Shown: positions 32,756 through 45,309 of the stretch, piece after piece | Layout of the letters: every line of letters begins with the position of its first letter | How positions within the stretch are numbered: the first letter of the stretch is position 1 | Notes under the pieces: model-generated | The model's input: only the letters and a program-made list of their open reading frames with translations | Databases searched by the model: none | Told to the model about the DNA's origin: nothing | Program-made: the position numbers and the translations under genes | Assembly: GCA_037783415.1 (NCBI GenBank) | Contig: JAZGTN010000027.1 | Location: 3,496,001-3,560,000, forward strand | Origin: Leptasterias polaris | Taxonomy: Eukaryota; Echinodermata; Asteroidea; Forcipulatida; Asteriidae | Reading direction: 5' to 3' | DNA: 64,000 nt

Positions 32756-32826
32756 TCCGTTATTACGGATTCGAATCCGTTATTACGGATTCGCAATCCG
32801 TTATTACGGATTCGCAATCCGTTATA
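32756..32826 (+). repeat. 21-bp palindromic satellite, array 1
   Basis: About 3.5 units of CGGATTCGCAATCCGTTATT plus A. Each unit is nearly self-complementary (TAACGGATT-cgc-AATCCGTTA). Confidence 0.9.
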
Positions 32827-33923
32827 GTGCAGCTGCTAAGGTAACAATTGTGCACTTTGTGGTAAAAGCATGAAATTTGCTATGATGGTTGGTATGGGGC
32901 TAAATATAATTTTTAGACTTGGACCCACCTTGGGTCTCACCTATTTTGGGGCGGAGCTTAATTTGCATAAAAGGGGGGTGTCGATAATTTAAAAATGAGA
33001 AAACCAATTCTAGAATTGAAAAATTTTGTATTTTTTTTCCAATTAATACAAGCTTGAACAATATCATAATTTTTGGGGTACAAATAAAAATTTAAAATCC
33101 CCCCTTAATGGGCGGAGCTTCGATTTTCCTAAAAGTGGGCGTCTTTTTAAAAGAATTTCGTTTCCTTGTGTGGTATCATATTTTTTGTTTACATACATAT
33201 TACTTATAGACATAGACTGAATGGAAATTGATCACAAATTAAATCGCCCTTATCGGACCCATCTTTTGTGGGTAGGGCTTGTATTTTAAACACTGGGGAG
33301 AAACATCTTAGGGTACATGTAACATAAACTTTTGGTTCCTTTTTTAGTATCTTAAACTTCTGAAAATATTTTTAACAGCGATTTTGTTTATAGATTGTCA
33401 GTGAATGATACATCCATACAATAAGACAAAAGTTTCTTTGCTTGAATACCATATTACCCTTGAGAATTGTAAGCGTCACAAGAGGGCGCAACTGTAATTG
33501 TCACAAGAGGGCGCAAAACCAATATGGCAGCCCCCATGATCTGGTTAAGTGCAGCCACGTGGTGAGTATTATTTTGACTTTTTTATACAAACATGGTCTG
33601 TAGGGAAGTAAATTCACTCTTTAATTTGATAATAACTTACAACCCAACTACAACCTCGCATTTTCTGCAGTAATTCTTCTCCATTCAAAGGATTTTAGTG
33701 TTTGAAATTGCATGGATAACTCAACTTACTAAAAGTTCCCATTTAACTGCATTACAGACAGAGAGTATACAGCGCGTCAGTCTGACTCAGCCATACAGTT
33801 GAAGACAATCTGATCTAAACACCAGTGAGAATTAGTAATATATATTACAGTCTGCGTATTACAACAGAGCAGAGAGACAGAGTAGGCCTTGTTTGGACAT
33901 AAACTGGTACACAGTGACTAAAA

Positions 33924-36900
33924 ATGGCCAAGCGCTACATGCTTGTTGATCCTTTCCAGCCGAGCACACCCAAGCAGCCAAAGATTTTATCAACAACCTG
34001 GGAGCGATGTGCTCTATGCCAAACTGATACGGATGAAGCTTTGCAATGCCCAGCAAAGTCTGCAGGAATTGGATATATGACCTTTGCAGAGAATATAAAA
34101 CAGTTTGAAGAATTCGGATGCACATTGCCCATTGACCTAGATCCTAGCCGACTTGATGATGATGGGCGTGGCATCGAAACAACACTGATGAAACATAAAG
34201 CAGTGTGGCACAAAACCTGTTTGCTGAAATTCAGTAAAATTAAGTTGGAGCGCGCCATCAAGTCTAAAACTGCGAGAAGCACACATGAGAAAAATGCAAC
34301 AATTCAAACTCGACGGCCAAGTGAACCATGCTCTGAGCCAATATGCTTCTTCTGTGAAGAACCTGCTGGGAAACTAGTTCTCCACAGTGTGTCTACCTTT
34401 GACCTTGACGCAAGAGTTAGAAAGTGTGCTCTTGATTTGCAAGATACAAAGCTTCTTCGAAAGCTGGCAGATGGTGACATGATAGCCACAGAAGCAAAGT
34501 ATCATGCAAGGTGTTTAGTTACATTATACAATAAGGCTGCTAGGGACAAGCCTAGTAAATCTCAGGATCCTGACGCTCATCTGCATGGCATCGTTTTGGC
34601 AGAACTTGTTGCGTACATGGAAGACTTTTGTGATCAGGAAGATCTTGTTCCTGTGTTCAAACTATCCGATCTTGCTACACTTTACCAGGACCGGCTAAAG
34701 CAGATGGGAGCAGTCAGTGATTCTAGAGTTCATAGTACACGGCTAAAAGATCGTCTAATGACAGCACTTCCTCATTTGTCAGCACACACAGAGGGCCGTG
34801 ATGTTCTCCTTACCTATGATACAAACCTTGGAGCAGCTTTGATAAAAGCGTGTGATTATGACAATGATGCCATACATTTGGCAAATGCTGCAAAGATTGT
34901 ACGCCGTGAGATGTTCACTCATCAATGTTCGTTCATGGGAACATTCAAGCAAGGTTGCCAACAAGATGCTGTACCATCCTCTTTGCTAGCTCTGGTAAAA
35001 ATGATACAAGAAGGACCAAACATCGAAAAGCAGTCTAAACTTGCAGATGGTACATCATCCAGGACCCCTTCTGCATTATCTATATCCCAATTGCTTATGT
35101 TCAACAGTGTTCAACACGCAAGCAAGTCTCACCTTCAATCGGGTAATAGAATACGCCACACAAGAGAAAGAGAAACACCTTTGCCCGTGTACATTGCTCT
35201 AAAGCTGCATGGACTAACCCGGAAAAGAATTCTGGTTGATGTATTCTACTGCCTTGGTATGTGTGTATCCTATGACAGACTTCTGCAAATTACAGCGGAT
35301 ATGGCAAATGGAATATGTAAGCAATTTGAAACAGAAAAAGTTGTGTGCCCAAGTAAAATGCGTCATGAACTTTTCACAACAGGGGCAGTGGATAATATAG
35401 ATCACAATCCCAGCTCTACAACATCTCATGATTCATTCCATGGTACAGGCATATCCATCATGCAACATCCATCATATAGGGATACTGGTATTGACCGTGG
35501 ACTGGTACTGATCAACAAAGAAACATCTTCAAGCTGTACAAAGACGGTTTCTCACCTACCAACCTTCTACACATCTGTTCCACCAGTTGCTATGAAGAAA
35601 AAGGAGTTCACTGCACCTACAGTACCTGGGCCGTTATGTCCCAGTGACGAACTGATGTTTTCTAAGGCCATTGAAGAGGAGAAACAGTGGTTGAATGTGG
35701 TCACTGCAGCCTTGAAGAGAGACAAACTAGATGATTCAGAATGGATATCATGGAGTGCATACCATGCCGATACACAGCAAACAGATGCCCCGCCACCAGC
35801 ATTGAATGCTCTGATGCCACTCTTCTTGGACAATGCTCACTCAGTTGCCATGATAAAGCATTCTATGGATGTTGTCAGTGCGGCGGTCAAGTACCTCAAC
35901 CCCGGTCAAGTTCCTGTACTTGCAGTAGATCAACCACTCTTCGCCCTAGCAAAGCAAATTCAGTGGATGTGGCCAGCATCACATGGAGAAGATTCTATCG
36001 TTGTGATGTTTGGAGGACTCCACATCGAGATGGCCATATTAAAGGTAACTATAAACCATACTCTACTATTTGTACATTAGTGCAATGTTTAAAAAAACAT
36101 TTTGTGTGGTTCTTTTTTTGTTACCTAGATTGTTTGTGTTTTAAGTTTGAATTCTATTACCATGTCTTTACAGCTACTGGGAGACTGGCTGGATGGTAGT
36201 GGATGGACCAGTGTTCTAACAGAAGCGAGCATTGCTAGCACGGGTACATCGGACTCATTCATCAGGGTATGCCATGTGACAAAGACACGTCATGCACACC
36301 AAGTCACTGCAGCCACTCTTCATGCTCTTCTTCAAGATGCTTACACTGATTACACTGATGGAACCACTGGTTCAGAATGTAGTCTATCATTTGATGACTG
36401 GTGCTCACAGCGAGCTCGAGAGAGTGTCCACTTCGACTACTGGATGAAGGTAATCTCTCTAGAGATCAAACTTCTAATCTTTGTGCGCTCCATCCGCGAA
36501 GGGAACTTTGATTTATACATTCAATCTCTCACTGCAATTATGCCTTGGTTTTTTGCACTGGATCATACTCACTACTCTCGGTGGTTGTCTGTTCACATCC
36601 GTGACATGATGTCTCTAGAACAAAAACACCCTTCCATCTTTGAGGAATTCAGAGCAGGAAAGTTCGTCGTCAACAAGTCAGTACACCGATTTTCAGGAAT
36701 GGCCATCGACCAATGCCATGAGCAGAACAACGCGTTGATAAAGGGTACAGGCGGAGCAGTTGGGCTAACGGATAACCCGGGAGCTTTAAGGCGTTGGATG
36801 GTGGCAGGGCCTGAGGTCGTCCGTGTACTGACTGAGTTTGAAGAAGACCACTTAAGCATATCCCAAAAGGCACGAAAAGGTAATAATGAGCGACACCATG

Positions 36901-38633
36901 AACAGCGTCCGGCAGTGCAGAATACTTTCAAGGCAGATGTCAGGTCCCTTAAAACGGCGATGGAAGAGCTCGGAAATCCGTTTCTCGAAACGAGCAAGGA
37001 TCTTCTTGTTTTGGATACAAAAGAAATAATGGAAGAATCAGTGGTGGAAGCTGTGAGAAACATCGAATACAAAGGAAAGCAGCAGTACGACACATTTGTT
37101 GAGGAGAGGCTGTCCACGTGTGTGAAGCCCGTTTCTGAAACAATTCGCAAGAATAAGCTTACGTTATTTAGAAGCTCTGGACCAATCCATCGGACCAAAA
37201 GTAAACTCCAAATACAGTCATTAAAGAGTGACTGTAACCTCTTTGCAAGGTTATATCTCGCGTGCCAATCACGAGACGGAGATATCGACACGTTCTTCGA
37301 ACATGAGAACCAGGCATGTCCACCTTCCTTGTCACAAAGCGGAAAACTGAGGCTTGGAACTAAAGCAAAGCTGATGTCCTGTTTGGAAGCAGAGGTCGAA
37401 GGCTCAAATGAACCTTTAACAGTTGATGCAACCATTTTGGATGGTGCTGCTATAGTACAGATGTTGGCCCCAGGAACAGTTCGGACATTCTATGAATATG
37501 CAAAGCAGATATTCGTACCATATGTGAAAAAGGAGCTTGGGAAGACTTCACGTTTGGATATTGTTTGGGATGTTTATCGGCCAGATAGTCTAAAGAGTAC
37601 AACAAGAGAAAAGAGAGGCAAAGGTGTTCGTAGGCGAGTTGAAGGTTCAACGACAATGCCAAGATACTGGAAAGACTTCCTGCGTGTAAACGAGAACAAG
37701 ACCGAGTTATTCAGTTTCTTGACGCAGCAGATTACATTGTTAGCAATACCCGGCAAAGATATATACGCTACTGATGGGGGAAGTGTTCGCTGCTCTCCAT
37801 CCACACTCGATATCAGCAGGATAGCCCCATGTTCTCATGAAGAAGCGGACACCCGAATGCTTTTGCATGCAGCCGATGCCAAGCAGAAAGGATGTAAGAA
37901 GCTATTGGTGCGCACAGTAGACACCGATGTTGTTGTCATTGCAATATCTGTCATGAATGACATCAAGCCTGAAGAGCTCTGGGTGGCCTTTGGAGTTGGC
38001 AAGAACTTCAGATATATACCCATTCACAGCATTGCTGCATCAATTGGTCCTCGGAAGTCAGCTGCCCTCCCATTCTTTCATTCTTTCACTGGCTGTGATA
38101 CAGTATCATCATTTACAGGGATAGGGAAAAAGACGGCATGGAATGTATGGAATGTGTACCCTGAAGCAACTGAAGCCTTTGAGGAGTTGGTGTCCATGCC
38201 AGATAACATCAGCCACAAGTCCATTGCCTTGATGCAGCGTTTTGTGGTGCTTCTTTACTGTCGAACCAGTGACCTTGACACTGTAAATGAGGCAAGAAAA
38301 CAACTGTTTGCAAGTAAGTCCCGTTCAATAGAGAATATTCCACCGACCTTTGCTTCCCTTCTTCAACACATCAAACGTGCTTGCTTTCAAAGTAACTGTT
38401 GGAAGTTCTGTCTTCATCCTGATCATCATCAGCCAAGCCCTTCGGATTGGGGATGGACAAAAGTGTCCGGACTGTGGCATCCATTTTGGACCACACTTCC
38501 AGAAGCATCCAAGACATGCTCAGAGTTACTACACTGCTCATGCAAGAAGTCATGCGGTGGACGCTGCAAGTGTGGAAAGGCTGGATTGGCATGCACTGTA
38601 TTATGTGCATGCTCAGGAGAATGCCAAGATTAA
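33924..38633 (+). CDS. Transposon protein with FEN1/XPG-like nuclease motifs (Academ-X-like transposase)
   Basis: Two exons, 33924-36044 and 36174-38633, joined at phase 0 (AAAG/GTAACT...TTTACAG), give 1526 residues. The N-terminus has paired C-x2-C motifs (C29/C32, and C-F-F-C near 142) each followed by H-x-x-C, suggesting zinc fingers. The C-terminal third has H-E-E-A-D-T-R (from 1262), T-V-D-T-D-V-V-V (D1290) and G-C-D-T-V-S-S-F-T-G-I-G-K-K-T-A (D1349). These are the acidic and helix-hairpin-like motifs of FEN1/XPG/PIN nucleases. A Cys-rich tail of about 30 residues closes it. Zinc fingers plus an XPG-like nuclease fit my recollection of Academ-X transposons. It is uninterrupted, so may be functional. 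AATAAA lies at 38777. Confidence 0.7.
36045..36173 (+). other. Intron of the nuclease-like gene
   Basis: 129 bp, GTAACT to TTTACAG, with a T-rich 3' half. Both exon frames stop within it if it is not removed, which supports splicing. Confidence 0.8.
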
Positions 38634-38984
38634 GACCTGTTGTTGCGTTTCCAAGAAAACCAGCATACCTTGTGTTGTCAAGGTAATCTACCTTACCTTT
38701 CCATTTTTCTTCAGAATAGAAGAAACCTAGTTACAGATTTAGGTGAAAATCTTGATGATCTACATTTAGTTGCTTCAATAAAAAGGGAAAAATAGGTTCA
38801 AGTTAACAGTTGGCAGATTATGTTTTAAAAAACGTAACTCCGCCCACAAAAGGGTCAGAAATAAACAAAACTTCATATAAACATTTATCATTTCACTGTT
38901 TTTATGTTTTGCAGTCCCAAAAAGTGCAGAAAAATAAAACAATCTAGTGGAAAAGTCAATTTGGCGATTTTTACCCCCACTTTC

Positions 38985-39135
38985 TTAAAACATAGCCCCG
39001 CCCCTAAAATAGGTAAGATCCGAGATGGGTCCAAGTCTTAAAATGATCCTTAGGGTGTATATAACAACTGTAGGAAGTTCCATGCTTTTACCACAAAGTG
39101 CACAATTTTTTCACATATGGGCCTTAGCAGCTGGA
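38985..39135 (-). repeat. Inner inverted repeat copy of 32834-32985
   Basis: Its reverse complement contains CAGCTGCTAAGG, GTGCACTTTGTGGTAAAAGC and AGACTTGGACCCA, then ACCTATTTTAGGGGCGG. All are present just inside array 1. Confidence 0.85.
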
Positions 39136-39140
39136 CTATT

Positions 39141-39319
39141 ATAACGGATTCGCAATCCGTTATTACGGATTCGCAATCCGTTATTACGGATTCGCAATCC
39201 GTTATTACGGATTCGCAATCCGTTATTACGGATTCGCAATCCGTTATTACGGATTCGCAATCCGTTATTACGGATTCGCAATCCGTTATTACGGATTCGC
39301 AATCCGTTATTACGGATTT
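39141..39319 (+). repeat. 21-bp palindromic satellite, array 2
   Basis: About 8.5 units with central TTCGCAA, the same orientation as array 1 although the flanking inner repeat is inverted. Confidence 0.95.
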
Positions 39320-39929
39320 ACTCGAGGATCCCTTGAGGGCGCTGTTTGCTGGTCACTCTGCTGCTTGGAGAGTGTGCAGTGGTTTCAACGTGACTGAGTG
39401 ACCGAAGAGTTATCGTGACTGGAAATTCTTGATACACACCCAACAGGTATTTTGTCTTTTTTTAACCTTTTCATGTTAACTGGACATAATGTGTATCTGC
39501 AGTAGGTGCTATAGGCTTGTTTGGAATTAGGTTTTGCTGTTTTTAAGCGCTGCTCTGCTGACTTTTTTTATGTTGCTAGGTATGCTTTTATTATAGCGGC
39601 CTGGCTGTTTATGCTTGTTTTTCTAGTACTGAGAACTCCCTCTGACTCTGATGGCCGGCCCTAGGCCATTCAATACAATGTAGGTTCGCCTGTGAGATCG
39701 ATGAGTTGGGCAATTTAGCTAGCTGCCTTAACTTCGCCCATGTAATTCATTCAGTAATTTTATTGTTGAAATGAATAAGTAGGCCTGAAGTTGCCGGATT
39801 GACTTAGTTTATGTTTTTAACCGACTGGATGGGGAGGGTTTCATCGATCTCCCGGCCAAAGCTTGGCATTGGGCCAAGAAAAGAAGGAGACCAAGTGTTG
39901 GCATTATTTACGGGGCTCGGTGTGCCTTT

Positions 39930-39937
39930 ATTCAAGC
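39930..39937. other. 8-bp target-site duplication, left
   Basis: ATTCAAGC, repeated exactly at 40856-40863. Confidence 0.9.
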
Positions 39938-40855
39938 CAGTGTTGTAGTCGAGTCACCTGTGTCGAGTCCGAGTCCGAGTCTCAAGTCACTTGGGTCGAG
40001 TCCGAGTCCGAGTCCCGAGTCACTTGGTCCGAGTCCGAGTCCGAGTCACGAGTCACTTGGTCCGAGTCCGAGTCACGAGTCACTTGTTTAAATATTGATT
40101 GCAAACCAAATGTCGTAAAATAAGAATTGGAAATGACAAAATAAAACACATTTATTTTAAACAAAGTTCTGTTAATTTTTTTTTAAAAGTTGGTATAACC
40201 AAAAGAAACAATACGGGGCGGAACGGCAGATGCCATGATTTAAAAAAATGTGTACTACATTTTACTAGTGACGTGACCAAACTTGACGTCGTGTGTTTCG
40301 ACCATGTGTAGAAACTGGTGCAAACAACACACAGCCATCACAGTGCAATATGCAGGCTGTGTTTTACAGGTACCAGACATGCCATTTCCCCGGTAATATG
40401 CATCAAGCACAAGCAGTGGCTATGGTGTTAACGTTGACAGAATACCAGCATAATGCTGGTGTCGTGCATCCCAGTGTTATTATGCGTATTGAACATACGA
40501 ATCGAACATACATGTACACGCGCTGTACGTAGATGGCCATTTACACAATAATCACGAACACTATTACTTGTAACACCACACGACAGTGTACTTATTTATT
40601 GTGCTAGACGTTAACTCCATGTGCACTCCGGGAATGACGATCGGATCATCGGAATTGTTTTTAATATTTAAAAAAGGTATTGTTTGTGAAAATACGTGAC
40701 TCGAGTCACGAGTCCTCGGGGACAAGTCCGAGTCATGATAGTCGAGTCCGAGTCCGAGTCTTTTGCAGACGTGACTCGAGTCAAGTCCGAGTCACCGAAA
40801 TTGTGACTCGAGACGGACTCGAGTCCGAGTCCTGGACTCGAGTCATACAACACTG
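39938..40855. mobile_element. Non-autonomous hAT element
   Basis: 918 bp with terminal CAGTGTTGTA...TACAACACTG and a perfect 8-bp duplication ATTCAAGC, the hAT hallmark. Both subterminal regions are packed with GAGTCCGAGTCC and TGACTCGAGTC repeats in inverted orientation, likely transposase-binding sites. No transposase ORF. It lies inside the giant element and is younger than it. Confidence 0.92.
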
Positions 40856-41265
40856 ATTCAAGCTGTATCCTGAAAAAAACAAAACACTGATTTTGAAAAT
40901 GATTTTTGGAGTGCCAACATCTGTTCCGACTAGCTTTAGAAGTTCTTTTTTTCTGTTGTTTTGTTTGTTTTCTTTGCTAACTTAATTACCATTTGTTGAA
41001 GGGAATCCAGTTCAATCATTTCTTTTCAGTTTTTCTCAAGCTTTCCTTGAGTCTAAGTACAAGCAGTTGTATTGTTTTCCCACAAGGCGTAGACCTATTT
41101 AAAGAAACAATGTAAATGTCCGGTCTTTTGGTGACTATTTTTCTCTTTTTGACACACCGTTTAATAATTATTTTAGAGGTTAAAAAAATGTTTACGCAGG
41201 TTATAATTTTAAATATTTTAATAAAAATTTACTATTTTTATTTTGTTTCTTATCAGGCAGATAAG

Positions 41266-44182
41266 TGTGGAGCGATGGTGAATATGTACAAGCCCTACAG
41301 GAGAGAGGGATTCAAATGGAGATAATCGACAGAATGAAAGATGAAAAGGTTTGAAACTCAGAAACACATCCTCTTCCTTTACCAGATTATAACCCATGCA
41401 TAAATAGGCCTAGCAAATAATTATTTCGTGTATTATTTGTTAATGTTTTGATTGTTTTACCTTATATTCAGGGGGTGTTTTGAATGACATGCCACACGAG
41501 GCTAATGTTAAAAAGTTAATGTAACAACAACTTATTTGGTAAAAGTCTTTGAAAGTAAATAGTTATAGGCCTATTATCGTAGACCACTTACATGTATGAT
41601 GGTAAAGGATAGGCCTATAATACATGACTTTTTTTTAATCACCCACGACAACCAATGGTGTGATATACTGTAGTGTAAACACTTAAGAGGTGCCACATAA
41701 AAACTGACCGATAAAGCATACAAAAAAAAAATCGGGTGTAAGACTCTCCTCTTTGGGCTGTACATACATAATGGTTTATTTATAACCGTATGGCTACACA
41801 AAGATGTCCAGTGAAGTCCAGAGATGAGCAACGGATAAAGAATTATTGTTAAAAGAAAATAATTAGACTTTTAATTATATTATATTGGTCAGGAAGGGTC
41901 AGTGTGACATGGTCAGTGAGGATGAGGGTGGTTGGTGGTCAGTAAAAACTCATAAATTCGTCAAGTCCCAGACAGCCAGCCCAGACACTGGTGTCTGGGT
42001 GGGCATTGGATTAAGACGATGGGGCACCTGTTGGCTTGAGACTGGGGAAGGATGGGGGGGGGGGGGGGGGGGGGAGTATGGGGCACATCAAAATTACAAG
42101 CAGTAACATTTTGGTGTGTAAAAAAATTATTTTTTTGCATGAAGACTGAAATTGCATTTCTTTCAACCGAAGTATACTTACCTTTCATCTTTTTAATTTT
42201 TGCTTTAGATTGACGCAGATACTGTTGGGATGATGGATGATGACACTTTAAAGACCTTCATCCCTCTGCTTGGCGACAGAATTGCAGTAAGAAGCTTTTG
42301 TCAAAAGGCAGGCCCATCAGATCCACCACCATCATCAAAGAAAAACAAACTCCTGAACACACTGCGTCGGAAGCTGCAGCTTAAACGGCGAAGGGAAACA
42401 GTCACTGATACTGAAGATGAAGAAGAGTTTGAAGCGTCTGGAAGTAGTGACAACCGATCAGTGAAGCTTAAAGGCAACAGAAATGCCCGGAAGGATATTA
42501 GAAAAATTGACATTGGGTGGATTGACTACAACTACCATACGAGTTCCTACAAGCAAGTCCGTAAACAGCATGGAGGAGGAACTCGGCCAGTTTCTGTGTC
42601 CAAAACAGCTGGCAGGGAAGACTTGGTGAAGTTATCTAAGAACCTTTTTTTTAAGGGCGGGAGTTCCTCAAAAGGAAAGTTAGACGATTTCGAGTTTGAA
42701 ATGTGCGACTTCAGAAAACTTCCAGTGTCTTCTGACTTCACCGTAGGTGCCCTATATGAAGAAGTTAAAATGCCTGTACTGCGTTTTTATCTGCAGACGA
42801 ACAAGAAAAGCCAAGAGAAAAGTCAAGCTGAAGAAAGCAAAGCTGAAGAAGGCGCCAAAACTGAAGATGACACCTCAGCAGAAGAAAACGGATGTGGAGG
42901 AAACAAGGAACAGAAAAACAAAGAAAAGCAAGAGGAGAATAAGACTGAAGCGGTTGCTCAGGCTGAAGAAGATGACCAAGAACTACCGGTACTTTGGTGG
43001 GATATCGGCAATGAGGTGGTTGTAGACATCGACAGTCCGGAATTAGTTGGATCGCAACCTGACACTCCGACTGTGCAGTTTGGACCATCGGGCAGTAACG
43101 AAGTCGAACATCTGAATGACACCCTACCGTTTCAAACTACCCCAGTGCCAGATGAAGAAGGGGGTAATTGTTCGGCAAGTTCTGGTGTATTTGAAGTGAT
43201 CATCCTTAGGAGAGGATTCATCATTGGAGATTTGATTGAGGCTTTCTCTGTGCCAAGCATCATGGGATCCAAAATATCGGTCCACATGATTTTACCCAAT
43301 GGTGAAGTGGAGTTAGGGCAAGGCATTGGAGTATTCCAAGATGCTCTCACCCAATTCTGGTTGGAGTTTAACGAAAAAATGACGACAGGAGCGACATTTA
43401 AGGTACCTGTCCTTCGTCACGACTTTTCTGAGCGGGAATGGGAAGCTGTAGGAAGGATTATTGCGAAGGGATGGAAGGAGCTCCGATATTTCCCAATTGG
43501 TCTTGCTCCAGCTTTTATGGAAACTGCCATTTATGGCGACAGTAAAGCTGACACTAAAGAAACTTTCCTGCAGTTCATTCCCGAATCTGAACGGGAGATT
43601 ATTGAAGCAGCATTGGATGAGTTTCCTTCTGATGACACGGGTGCTGATGAACTGTTAGACATTCTGGGAGGATATGAGTGCAGGAGATTACCAACTGAAG
43701 ACAACCTACCTCGACTACTGACTGAATTAGGTCACAAAGAGTGCATTCAGAAGCCCAGCTTTATCGCCGAAAACATGAAGAAACATCTCAAACCAGTTTT
43801 TTCACAGTTGTCCAGAAAAGAGTTTGTGTCAATGTATGATGACCTGAAGCCTGATGCGAAGAAAGTACTCGCGAAGCTGAAGTTTCCAGAACATGCTACG
43901 CCTCAGCAGGGCACGGTTATTACATTTTTGAAGAGATACATTAGATCGTTAGACAACAAATTGCTTGCAAAATTTCTGCGATTCTGCACAGCCTCTGACA
44001 TAACACCACAGGAGAATATCACTATCACCTTTACCAGTCTTGATGGGTTTCAGCGACGACCAGTCGGCCACACCTGTGGTAAAGTTTTAGAAGTACCGTC
44101 GACGTACGAAAGCTTTCTTGAGCTAAAACAAGAGTTTAACGAAATTTTCAACAGTGGGATTTGGGTAATGGACATCATGTAA
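41266..44182 (+). CDS. HECT-domain protein (transposon-associated E3 ligase-like)
   Basis: Exons 41266-41348 (upstream AG acceptor, donor AAAAG/GTTTGA) and 42209-44182 (acceptor TGCTTTAG) join at phase 0. The exon junction creates a SAM-like stretch (W-S-D-G-E-Y-V...I-D-R-M-K-D-E-K then I-D-A-D-T-V-G-M-M-D-D-D). Counting from Met 42230 (650 residues): a basic region, a low-complexity K/E-rich linker at about 190-255, a HECT N-lobe from about 360 (PNGEVELGQGIGVFQDALTQ), and a C-lobe with R-R-P-V-G-H-T-C616. That Cys matches the thioester Cys of HECT E3 ligases. A true 5' end was not found. The upstream exon starts in phase 1, so more exons probably exist. Confidence 0.75.
41945..42080 (+). repeat. 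Interspersed repeat with poly-G
   Basis: GTCAAGTCCCAGACAGCCAG and GACACTGGTGTCTGGGTG with GCATTGGATTAA recur inverted at 62935-63020. A run of about 20 G's (42054-42073) follows. Confidence 0.75.
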
Positions 44183-44213
44183 AATAACAGTAGGTGATTG
44201 ATTGTCATGTACA

Positions 44214-44529
44214 GAGCTCCACGAGTGTCATGCCACTTATCTAGATAACGACATAATTTATCTTGCCAAGTAAACTTTTTAAAACGAAAACTCCGACTTA
44301 TCATGATAGTTAATCTCACCAAGACGAATTCCTAAAACTAAAAGGCTGACTTATCATGATAATTTATCTTGGCGAGATAAATTATCATGATAAGTCAACT
44401 TCTTAATTTAAGGAAATCGTCTTGATGAGATAAATTACCTTATTAAGTCGGCGTTTTGTTAAAAAAAATTGACTTGGCAAGATAATTATGTTGTTATCTA
44501 GATAAGTGGCATGGCACTCGTGGTGCTCC
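44214..44529. mobile_element. Palindromic MITE 1
   Basis: Nearly full-length hairpin: GAGCTCCACGAGTG...CCACTTATCTAGATAAC at the left, mirrored by GTTATCTAGATAAGTGGC...CACTCGTGGTGCTCC at the right. TTATCATGATAA blocks lie inside. Confidence 0.85.
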
Positions 44530-44592
44530 TGACCTATCCCACTATCCTATCAAAAGCGATTGAAATGAATATGGTCGAACATATGTATAAAA

Positions 44593-44752
44593 AGTAGAAT
44601 ATAATGATCCACACAAAATTGTGTGGTTTTCGATTTACCTTGTGAACTAACACCGTCCGCCATTTTGTGGAGTCAAAAAAAGGCGGACCGTGCTAGTTCA
44701 CGAAATACAAGAAAAACCACACAATTTTTTGTTTGGATCATTATGTTCTACT
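44593..44752. mobile_element. Palindromic MITE 2
   Basis: AGTAGAATATAATGATCC and GGATCATTATGTTCTACT bound it. AATTGTGTGGTTTT and GTGAACTA...CGTCCGCC are also mirrored. Confidence 0.85.
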
Positions 44753-44848
44753 GTTAAAACACCATTCCAACCATATTAATTTCAATTCACTTAATAACAA
44801 ACGCCTTTTATATCCCAAATCACCCAATTCGGGGCAACGTGTACTTTA

Positions 44849-45140
44849 AAGGGTGTGTACAACATTGGTAATTGCCAAACGATTTAGACCTGTATCCACA
44901 CTTGATGTGACCCAACATATACATGAAATAACAAACCTCTGAAAGTTTAAGCTCAATCAAAACTTATATGTTCTAACTTTTTAAAGACTTTTTTTTTACT
45001 CATTTCCTAAAAAATATGGAATTTCAAGCAAAACTATTTCAAAGGAAGTTTTCCACCATGACCATCTTTATACCATGTAAGTTATGTGCAAATCTGTGAA
45101 AATTTATATTTTCAATCTTACCAATGTTGTACACACCCTT
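44849..45140. mobile_element. MITE 3 with perfect 23-bp terminal inverted repeats
   Basis: AAGGGTGTGTACAACATTGG plus TAA at the left is exactly mirrored at 45118-45140. TTA flanks both sides, a possible 3-bp target duplication. Confidence 0.85.
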
Positions 45141-45309
45141 TTAGCATTATTAACCACTAGTTACCCTCCATATTAATGTGACAGTTTTCCCCCCTTCCGC
45201 TGGCGGGCAGAAAGGAGGGACAATAAAGAAATATAGGGCTTCTCAAACTGTATTGTTCATTAACTTCTGACACCAATATAAAATCCCGGTCCAACAATAT
45301 TTACTTTAA

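Noticed and set aside
36593..37435. 280-residue minus-strand frame
   Set aside because: Lies inside exon 2 of the nuclease-like gene; antisense shadow with no recognised domain.
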